Positions 54,462 through 64,000 of a stretch of DNA of 64,000 nt are shown here, in pieces (positions within the stretch are counted from its first letter, which is position 1; each line of letters begins with the position of its first letter). The stretch is taken from contig CP136069.1 in the NCBI GenBank assembly GCA_032622095.1, positions 12,944,450 through 13,008,449 of the forward strand. The letters run 5' to 3'. The position numbers and the translations under genes are program-made. The stretch is from Siphonodentalium dalli. Its lineage: Eukaryota; Mollusca; Scaphopoda; Gadilida; Siphonodentaliidae. The notes beneath the pieces were generated by a model. The model made no database searches. It was given only the letters and a program-made list of their open reading frames with translations, and was not told where the DNA came from.

Positions 54462-54728
54462 TTCAAGAACTATTAATTAATTGGAAATTAATTATAGGAA
54501 CCAATAATTAATAATAATTATTAGGCAATTAATTATAAGAACAATTAATTAATAGGCAATTAATTATAAGAACTATTAATTAATTGGAAATTAATTATAA
54601 GAACCAATAATTAATAATTATTAATAGGCAATTAATTATAAGAACCATTAATTAATATGAAATTAATTATAAGAACCATTAATTAATAGGAAATTAATTA
54701 TAAGAACCATTAATTAATAGGAAATTAA
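54462..54728. repeat. AT-rich tandem repeat of 30-34 bp
   Basis: The unit has TTAATTAATAGG, AAATTAATTATAAGAACCA. A similar fragment (TTAATTGGGAATTAATTGTTATC, landmark) reappears at 55889-55911. The sequence 54729-55888 may therefore be an insertion within the array. Confidence 0.8.
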
Positions 54729-55200
54729 AGGCCCGTTTAATTTTCTAACCCTCAGATCACATTATATAATATATATGTCATATTATATGCCATTTGGACA
54801 CGATATTACAACCATCCATAACTCAAAATAATATATATCAACACAAAACTCTTAAAAGAAAACAAGGTAAGTCTTCATCGCAGGTCCAGTTCCAAACTCA
54901 CAAACCCTACAAAAGCTCTTCAGCGGAATCATAGCATCCTAAAGTGGGTTGTAGCAGGGGGTTGTCAGCCCTTTCAAATCTTCCCGGGTATCATCCAAAA
55001 CTCCAAACTTATAATACCATTTGGATTCATTCGAGCTCCGACCGCCGGTGGGATAAGGCTTGAGCGCTCCTGGACATCGACCACATGGCGATCGGATTAC
55101 TGACTTCATCGGACAATGGATCCGTCTATAATCCCCGCTGAAGTCAGACTCGTGCTGAGCTCAATCAACTTGGATCACTGCCTGACCTGGAATTTACACC

Positions 55201-55888
55201 ATGACGTCAGGCAGCCAAGTTGATCTGTTTTTGTCTTACCGGGTTACACCAACACAGTCCTTATCGGGACCCTCTGTTGGTAGTAACCCGGTTGCTGGAG
55301 ACCACCAGCAACCTGGGGATTCTGACAGCAGGAGAAAACGGAAGAAGATGACTCCCTCCTGGAAAAGAAGGGACGCAGATAGGAGGGCCAAGTGGAGAAG
55401 GGGGAGAGCTGAGAGACGCCCAGTCCCCACCGACTTGGCCTCTAGAGAAGACCACCACTCCATCGGGGATCCTGATCCTGCCGACAACCCGCCACCACAG
55501 GAGGAGACTGGTGTATCCCAGCCACTCCCTGAAGCAATGGAAACGGACTCATCAGCATCCTCCTTTGCTCACAAGACACCGGAGTATAACAGCCGGCGGT
55601 GTCTACCGACATCAGTAGCAGCTCCACCGTCTCCACGGACCAGGTGGGGAGCTAATCCGAGCCACTCAGGAAAAAGTCCGAGCTACTCAGGAAGACATGG
55701 CCGTGACACAGAGAAAAGCAGATGAAGTTCTGAAAAGAAGATCCGAAGAAGAAGAACAACAACAACGGATCGCGGCCATGTCTCAGAATGGAACTACAAC
55801 AACAGCAAAGAAAACAAGACAAAAACAAAGAAGCAAAATAAAGAAAAAAAGTGATCGAATTTCGAAACGAAACAAAATAACATATATT
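55201..55888 (+). pseudogene. Decayed ORF with basic and coiled-coil regions, possibly a retroelement ORF1
   Basis: A 174-codon frame starts at 55201 and is Ser/Pro-rich with a strongly basic block ('RRKRKKM', 'RRGRAERRP'). From about 55650 another frame carries a heptad-like segment ('ATQEKVRATQEDM', 'RKADEVLKRRSEEEEQQQR') and a Lys-rich end, so one frameshift probably splits a single gene. Composition is GC-rich compared with its surroundings. A nucleic-acid-binding ORF1/gag-like protein of a retroelement fits, but I see no zinc knuckle or RRM and no RT nearby. Confidence 0.4.
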
Positions 55889-55911
55889 TAATTGGGAATT
55901 AATTGTTATCA

Positions 55912-56520
55912 TAAGACTACATAGTACATGAATGTATCTGGTAATCCATAAATATCGTACTATTTTCTGGAATCGAAAGGAAACACATAATTATGAACAA
56001 AGCAGAAGATACATTCATGCAGGTTCAGGCGAATTCGGTCAATGGGGAAAGTTACATGATGACGTTGCTCGTCGATTTTCGTTGAAATCGACATGATGAC
56101 ATCTTATGAAATGAACATTATGATATTGACACGCTTCTCAATCCATGTAGTATCTCAGCCGCAGCGCTCACCCAGCGTCAAGAATTTTTTTATATTGGTT
56201 AAATTGAGTAGAAATGTTCTCGTTCCCCTCTCGACAATGTACAATTATTTTCACTTTAATGTTGGTAGTTTATACCATGTATAGCCTAGCTGTCAACCAA
56301 GACTAACCGGAAGTACGATTGGCCTAGTTTATACTCGAAATTACGATTGGGGTCCATTCTTTCGATGAACCGTTATGTACGGAGTGTAATTACTGATAGT
56401 CACCCCACAAACTGTAGGCTTATGTGAATCTTATTTGATGGGAATATCAGAGAATCTATAACAAAAACATTAATCCACAGCTGCCCTTGTGTGAGTGGTT
56501 TAGCTTTTGTTCGTTAATTA
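55912..56520. other. Unique sequence, no gene seen
   Basis: No array or motif recognised. Confidence 0.35.
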
Positions 56521-56525
56521 AGCTA

Positions 56526-59500
56526 GTAATGGGTGGTGATATTATTATATATGTAATGGGTGGTGATATTATTATATATGTAATGGGTGGTGATATTATT
56601 ATATATGTAATGGGTGGTGATATTATTATATATGTAATGGGTGGTAATATTATTATATATGCAATGGGTGGTGATATTATTATATATGTAATTGGTGGTG
56701 ATATGGTAATATTATTATATATGTTATGGGTGGTAATATTATTATATATGCAATGGGTGGTGATATTATTATATATGTAATGGGTGGTGATATTATTATA
56801 TGCAATGGGTGGTGATATTATTATATATGTAGTGGGTGGTGATATTATTATATATGTAATGGGTGGTGATATTATATATATATAATGGGTGGTAATGTTA
56901 TTATAAATGCAATGGGTGGTGATATTATTACATATGTAATGGGTGGTGATATTATTATATATGTAATGGGTGGTCATATTATATATATAATGGGTGGTAA
57001 TATTATTATATATGCAATGGGTGGTAATATTATTATATATGTAATGGGTGGTGATATTCAATGGGTGGTGATATTATTATATATGTAATGGGTGGTAATA
57101 TTATTATATATGTAATGAGTGGTGATATGGTAATATTATTATATATGCAATGGGTGGTGATATTATTATATATGCAATGGGTGGTGATATTCAATGGGTG
57201 GTCATATTATTATATATGTAATGGATGGTAATATTATTACATATGCAATGGATGGTAATATTATTATATATGCAATGGGTGGTGATATTAGTATATATGT
57301 AATGGGTGGTGATATTATTATATATGTAATGGGTGGTGATATGGTAATATTATTATATATGTAATTGGTGGTGATATTATTATATATGTAATGGGTGGTA
57401 ATATTATTATATATGCAATGGGTGGTGATATTATTATATATGTAATGGGTGGTGATATTATTATATATGTAATGGGTATGATATTATTATATATGTAATG
57501 GGTGGTGATATTATTATATATGTAATGGGTGGTGATATGGTAATATTATTATATATGTAATGGGTGGTGATATTATATATGTAATGGGTGGTGATATTAT
57601 TGTATATGTAATGGCTGGTGATATTATTATATATGCAATGGGTGGTGCTATTATTATATATGTAATGGGTGGTGATATTATTATATATGTAATGGGTGGT
57701 GATATGGTAATATTATTATATATGCAATAGGTGGTGATAGTATTATATATGCAATGGGTGGTAATATTGTTATATATGCAATGGGTGGTGATATTATTAT
57801 ATATGTAATGGGTGGTGATATTATTACATATGTAATGGGTGGTGATATTATTATATATGTAATGGGTGTTGATATTATTATATATGTAATGGGTGATGAT
57901 AATATTGTATATGTAATGGGTGGTGATATTATTATATGTGTAATGGGCGGTGATATTATTATATATGTAATGGGTGGTGATATTATTATATATGGAATGG
58001 GTGGTGATATTATGATATATGTAATGGGTGGTGATATTGTTATATATGTAATGGGTGGTGATATTATGATATATGGAATGGGTGGTGATATTATTATATA
58101 TGTAATGGGTGGTGATATTATTATATATGTAATGGGTGGTGATATTATGATATATGGAATGGGTGGTGATATTATTATATATGTAATGGGCGGTGATATT
58201 ATTATATATGTAATGGGTGGTGATATTATTATATGTGTAATGGGCGGTGATATTATTATATATGTAATGGGTGGTGATATTATTATATGTGTAATGGGCG
58301 GTGATATTATTATATATGTAATGGGTGGTGATATTATTATATATGGAATGGGTGGTGATATTATGATATATGTAATGGGTGGTGATATTGTTATATATGT
58401 AATGGGTGGTGATATTATTATATATGTAATGGGTGGTGATATTATGATATATGTAATGGGTGGTGATATTGTTATATATGTAATGGGTGGTGATATTATT
58501 ATATATGTAATGGGTGGTGATATTGTTATATATGTAATGGGTGGTGATATTGTTATATATGTAATGGGTGGTGATATTATTATATATGTAATGGGTGGTG
58601 ATATTATGATATATGTAATGGGTGGTGATATTGTTATATATGTAATGGGTGGTGATATTATTATATATGGAATGGGTGGTGATATTATGATATATGTAAT
58701 GGGTGGTGATATTGTTATATATGTAATGGGTGGTGATATTATTATATATGTAATGGGTGGTGATATTATGATATATGGAATGGGTGGTGATATTATTATA
58801 TATGTAATTGGCGGTGATATTATTATATATGTAATGGGTGGTGATATTATGATATATGGAATGGGTGGTGATATTATTATATATGTAATGGGTGGTGATA
58901 TTATGATATATGGAATGGGTGGTGATATTATTATATATGTAATGGGCGGTGATATTATTATATATGTAATGGGTGGTGATATTATTATATATGTAATGGG
59001 TGGTGATATTATTATATATGTAATGGCTTGTGATATTATTATATATGTAATGGGTGGTGATATTATTATATATGTAATGGGTGGTGATATTATTATATAT
59101 GCAATGGGTGGTGATATTATTATATATGTAATGGGTGGTGATATTATTATATATGTAATGGCTGGTGATATGGTAATATTATTATATATGTAATGGGTGG
59201 TGATATTATTATATATGCAATGGGTGGTGATATTATTATATATGTAATTGGTGGTGATATTATTATATATGTAATGGGTGGTGATATTATTATATATGTA
59301 ATGGGTGGTGATACTATTATATATGTAATGGGTGGTGATATTATTATATATGTAATGGCTGGTGATACTATTATATATGTAATGGCTGGTGATATTATTA
59401 TATATGTAATGGGTGGTGATATGGTAATATTATTATATGTGTAATGGGTGGTGATATTATTATATATGTAATGGCTGGTGATAGTATTATATATGTAATG

Positions 59501-62432
59501 GCTGGTGATATTATATATGTAATGGCTGGTGATATTATTATATATGTAATGGGTGGTGTAATATTATTATATATGCAATGGGTGGTGATATTATTATATA
59601 TGTAATGAGTGGTGATATTATTATATATGTAATGGGTGGTGATATTATTATATATGTAATGGGTGGTGCTATTATTATATATGTAATGGGTGGCGATATC
59701 ATTGTATATGTAATGGCTGGTGATATTATATATGTAATGGGTGGTTATATTATTATATATGTAATGGCTGGTGATATTATTATATATGTAATGGCTGGTG
59801 ATATTATTATATATGCAATGGGTGGTGATATTATTATATATGTAATTGGTAGTGATATTATTATATATGTAATGGGTGGTGATATTATTATATATGTAAT
59901 GGGTGGTGATATTATTATATATGTAATGGGTGGTGATATTATTATATATGTAATGGCTGGTGATAGTATTATATATGTAATGGCTGGTGATTTTATTATA
60001 TATGTAATGGCTGGTGATATTATTATATATGTAATGGGTGGTGATATGGTAATATTATTATATATGTAATGGGTGGTGATATTATTATCTATGTAATGGC
60101 TGGTGATAGTATTATATATGTAATGGCTGGTGATATTATTATATATGTAATGGCTGGTGATAGTATTATATATGTAATGGCTGGTGATATTATTATCTAT
60201 GTAATGGCTGGTGATAGTATTATATATGTAATGGGTGTTGATATTATTATATATGTAATGGGTGGTGATATTATTATATATGTAATGGGTGGTGATATTA
60301 TTATATATGTAATGGGTGGTGATATTATTATATATGTAATGGGTGGTGATATTATTGTATATGTAATGGCTGGTGATATTATATATGTAATGGGTGGTGA
60401 CATTATTGTATATGTAATGGCTGGTGATGTTATTATATATGTAATGGCTGGTGATATTATTATATATGCAATGGGTGGTGATATTATTATATATGTCATG
60501 GGTGTTGATATTATTATATATGTAATGGGTGGTGATATGGTGATATTATTATATATGCAATAGGTTGAGATAGTATTATATATGCAATGGGTGGTGATAT
60601 CATTATATATGTATTGGGTGGTGATATGGTAATATTATCATATATGTAATGGGTGGTGATATTATATATGTAATGGGTGGTGATATTATTGTATATGTAA
60701 TGGGTGGTGATATTATTATATATGTAATGGGCGGTGATATTATTATATATGTAAAGGCTGGTGATAGTATTATATATGCAATGTGTGGTAATATTATTAT
60801 ATATGTAATGGCTGGTGATATTATTATATATGTAATGGGTGGTGATATTATTATATATGTAATGGGTGGTGATATTATTATATATCTAATGGGTGGTGAT
60901 ATTATTGTATATGTAATGGGTGGTATTATTATTATATATGTAATGGGTGGTGATATGGTAATATTATTATATATGTAATGGCTGGTGATATTATTATATA
61001 TTTAATGGCTGGTGATAGTATTATGTATGCAATGGGTGGTGATATTATTATATATCTAATGGGTGGTAATATTATTATATATGCAATGGGTGGTGATATT
61101 ATTATATATGTAATGGGTGGTGATATTATTATATATGTAATGGGTGGTGATATTATTATATATGTAATGGGTGGTGATATTATTATATATGTAATGGGTG
61201 GTGATATTATTATATATGTAATGGCTGGTGATATTATATATGTTATGGGTGGTGATATTATTATATATGTAATGGCTGGTGATATTATTATATATGTAAT
61301 GGCTGGTGATATTATTATATATGCAATGGGTGGTGATATTATTATATATGTCATGGGTGTTGATATTATTATATATGTAATGGGTGGTGATATGGTAATA
61401 TTATTATATATGCAATAGGTGGTGATAGTATTATATATGCAATGGGTGGTGATATTATTGTATATGTACTGGGTGGTGATATTATTGTATATGTAATGGG
61501 TGGTGATATTATTATATATGTAATGGGTGGTGATATGGTAATATTATCATATATGTAATGGGTGGTGATATTATATATGTAATGGGTGGTGATATTATTG
61601 TATATGTAATGGGTGGTGATATTATATATGTAATGGGTGGTGATATTATTGTATATGTAATGGGTGGTGATATTATTATATATGTAATGGGCGGTGATAT
61701 TATTATATATGTAAAGGCTGGTGATAGTATTATATATGTAATGGGTGGTAATATTATTATATATGTAATGGCTGGTGATATTATTATATATGTAATGGGT
61801 GGTGATATTATTATATATGTAATGGGTGGTGATATTATTATATATGTAATGGGTGGTGATATTATTGTATATGTAATGGGTGGTAATATTATTATATATG
61901 TAATGGGTGGTGATATGGTAATATTATTATATATGTAATGGGTGGTGATATTATATATGTAATGGGTGGTGATAATATTGTATATGTAATGGCTGGTGAT
62001 ATTATTATATATGTAATGGCTGGTGATAGTATTATATATGTGATGGGTGGTGATATTATTATATATGTGATGGGTGGTGATAGTATTATATATGTAATGG
62101 CTGGTGATATTATTATATATGTAATGGGTGGTGATATTATATTTGTAATGGCTGGTGATATTATTATATATGTAATGGGTGGTGATATTATTGTATTTGT
62201 GATGGGTGGTGATATTATTATATATGTAATGGCTGGTGATATTATTATATATGTAATGGGTGGTGATATTATTATATATGTAATGGCTGGTGATATTATT
62301 ATATATGTAATGGGTGGTGATATTATTATATATGTAATGGTGGTGATATTATTATATATGTAATGGTGGTGATATTATTATATATGTAATGGGTGGTGAT
62401 ATTATTATATATGTAATGGGTGGTGGTATTCG
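56526..62432. repeat. 27-bp minisatellite, about 5.9 kb, over 200 copies
   Basis: The unit is GTAATGGGTGGTGATATTAT plus TATATAT, with variants (GCAATGG, GGAATGG, GGCTGG, TATGATAT) and shorter 24-bp forms. An odd unit, GATATGGTAATATTATTATA, recurs, and a block around TATATGTCATGGGTGTTG at 60490 repeats 855 bp later at 61345, which shows higher-order amplification. Frames such as 57754-59193 (nine-residue repeat) are open because of the 27-bp period; no signal of a real gene. Confidence 0.96.
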
Positions 62433-62808
62433 AGGTTAAGTTTTCACTGGATATATTCTTTATTGAAAATGTTTTGCCTGAATTCTGGCCTGAATTTATG
62501 CAAAACGTGCGTCTAGATCTTGAACTATATTGAAGTCGATTGATTTACTGAGGTTTCTGTATTAGTGGTATACACATGAATTATGATTGAGATAAAGTTT
62601 GACATTGGAGAATTAACTGTGATGCTGTGTACAATAAATATTGGTCTAGACGACAGATTAGAATTATGAGGAAGATGTTTGCGTTACATGAGTTTGGGTC
62701 GAAAATTCAAGACAAGTCATTGAACGGGCACAGCTCATTAGAATATCCTACGTACATGCAATGTGAAAGTATGGACAAAATAAGCAGGGAAAGATGATAA
62801 TATGATGT
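62433..62808. other. Unique sequence, no gene seen
   Basis: No array or motif recognised. Confidence 0.35.
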
Positions 62809-63007
62809 TGTTGATGATAATGAGTATGAAGATGATGATGATGGTGAAACATGACGGTGCCGAAGATGATGACGATGGTGATGATGACGACCACGACGAC
62901 GATGATGGTGGTGGTAATACATGACGGTGCCGAAGATAACGAAGATAGCGATGATGACGACCACGACGACGATGATGATTATGATGATGGCGATGACGAC
63001 GACGAGG
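62809..63007. repeat. GAT/GAC trinucleotide-like microsatellite
   Basis: Imperfect GATGATGAC / GACGACGAT runs with an internal duplication (TGACGGTGCCGAAGAT at about 62852 and 62923). Confidence 0.88.
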
Positions 63008-63249
63008 TTAATTATGTGGTTGTATAACTGTCGTCTGCTTATTTTCCGTGGCCCCACCCCCTTCCCTCCAGATGAAGACAGCCCAATATATGCTTTTATA
63101 ACTGAGTGGTACAAACCATTTATAGTAGTTAGGGTTAACAACATGAATTACGAAGCCTTAGTGGGTATTGTGTGCGCATCATACATGCACTATAGTTATA
63201 TTGCTATAATCTTGTCAGAAGAATGTAACATTCACCTGTTCGGAATATT
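63008..63249. other. Unique sequence, no gene seen
   Basis: A short plus-strand frame runs through here with no recognised domain. Confidence 0.3.
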
Positions 63250-63714
63250 TTAACCCTTTACCCAACAAAACGGCAAAAAATGCCCAAAATAAAGCTTCAA
63301 CAGCCTAAACTATCTTCGGTCTGTCTCAATAACACCATACAAATATGGATATCATTGGAACCGGTTCATTGACCACATTGTGATGGTTACAGTTATGCCC
63401 TGTGCCAATGCATTCTCTTATATATGCGAGTCGACCATAGGTCGCCTCGCATATATAAGAGAATGCATTGGCCTAAAAAAAATCTTTTTTAACACTTTTT
63501 ACCATTTGTTCTTACATTCTTTAACAATTTTATAATTTTTTCTTACATTTTTTAACAATTTTTATAATATTTTTCTACATTCTTTGACAATTTTATCATT
63601 TTTAATATGTGTTAAGCCAATGCATTCTCTTATATATGCGAGGCGACCTATGGTCGACTCGCATATATAAGAGAATGCATTGGCACAGGGCCGTTCTGTT
63701 GGGTAAAGGGTTAA
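63250..63714 (+). mobile_element. Double-hairpin TTAA MITE, family I (complete)
   Basis: TTAA at 63250-63253 and 63711-63714. CCCTTTACCCAAC / GTTGGGTAAAGGG termini. Long arm of about 150 bp on the left, hairpins at 63404-63472 and 63616-63684 in opposite orientation, and an AT-rich spacer with three TTCTTACATTCTTT-type repeats. Same layout as 1358-1746 in reverse. Confidence 0.88.
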
Positions 63715-63814
63715 CAGAACAAGGCTTCCAGTTCCATTGGTATATGTGGATTTTTACCCTTCATGTGTACAGGCATATATGTCTGGACGATGTTTCTTCA
63801 ATGAGCTTTATCTT

Positions 63815-63985
63815 AGATATAAACAGAACACAATGCGCATCTTAATCGAGAATGAGTTGCGGATGTCGCAAGGATATCTTTCGCGAGAACTTACGTAGCT
63901 CGAGCGAAATGTAACTATTCGCCGTCCGCAACGAATTCGATAAAGGATTCGTGATTATGATGCAAGTTGTGTTCTGTATTTATTC
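63815..63985. repeat. Inverted repeat related to the SPSB intron near 245-320
   Basis: CAGAACACAATGCGCATCTTAAT / GAGTTGCGGATG and GTCCGCAACGAATTCGATAAAG / GTTGTGTTCTG (landmarks) form imperfect arms. Each arm resembles 245-320 (CCATCCGCAACTCATTTGATAAAAGATTC...GTGTTCTG), the intron start beside the SPSB-like exon. It may mark a dispersed repeat or the approach of a related gene copy beyond 64000. Confidence 0.6.
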
Positions 63986-64000
63986 CGCACTTTTATGTCA

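Noticed and set aside
57754-59193. 479-codon open frame (nine-residue repeats)
   Set aside because: It is the 27-bp minisatellite, and the period alone keeps the frame open. No domain, signal or splice evidence.

Overview
The window reads as intergenic or intronic DNA from an invertebrate animal. A marine mollusc is my best guess, but the sequence does not prove it. The evidence for an animal is an intron-bounded SPRY exon of SPSB (SPRY/SOCS-box) type, relics of CR1/L2-like LINEs, TTAA-flanked piggyBac-type MITEs, and very many minisatellites. There is no prokaryotic gene organisation. Most of the 64 kb is repeat; the only convincing host coding sequence is the SPSB-like exon at the left edge (minus strand), whose gene continues past position 1.

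Layout. 1-4 kb: SPSB-like exon set among short MITEs that share a 69-bp hairpin. 4.2-5.8 kb: 45-bp minisatellite. 6.2-6.6 kb: C-tract repeat. 6.6-10.4 kb: mostly unique, plus one MITE. 10.4-15 kb: a degenerate ~25-bp satellite with a 102-bp higher-order array, interrupted by two hairpin MITEs. 15.3-27.1 kb: three and a fraction copies of a 3.3-4.4 kb tandem unit carrying a CRE/AP-1-like motif cluster. 27.6-30.7 kb: pieces of a LINE reverse-transcriptase gene separated by a repeat rich in nuclear-receptor-like sites. 31,276-39,917: an almost complete palindrome flanked by a 6-bp direct repeat. 40.3-41.2 and 42.8-44.8 kb: minisatellites. 45-49.7 kb: foldback elements, a TIR element, and a LINE relic with a MITE inserted at TTAA. 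50.7-53.5 kb: a recent 280-bp duplication and a 30-bp minisatellite. 54.3-55.9 kb: a palindrome and a decayed basic/coiled-coil ORF. 56.5-62.4 kb: a 27-bp minisatellite of about 6 kb. 63.2-64.0 kb: another double-hairpin MITE, followed by sequence related to the SPSB intron.

The most interesting object is the 8.64-kb palindromic element. Each arm carries the same four compact, co-oriented small genes: a membrane protein, a small basic protein, an unknown, and a C2H2 zinc-finger protein. The termini are 5'-AG...CT-3' and the target duplication is AATATG. These features fit a Polinton/Maverick-type (adintovirus-like) origin. I infer a defective, snap-back derivative that lost its replication and capsid genes and kept one end in inverted duplicate. 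The second notable system is a double-hairpin cassette shared by MITEs with at least three different terminal inverted repeats.
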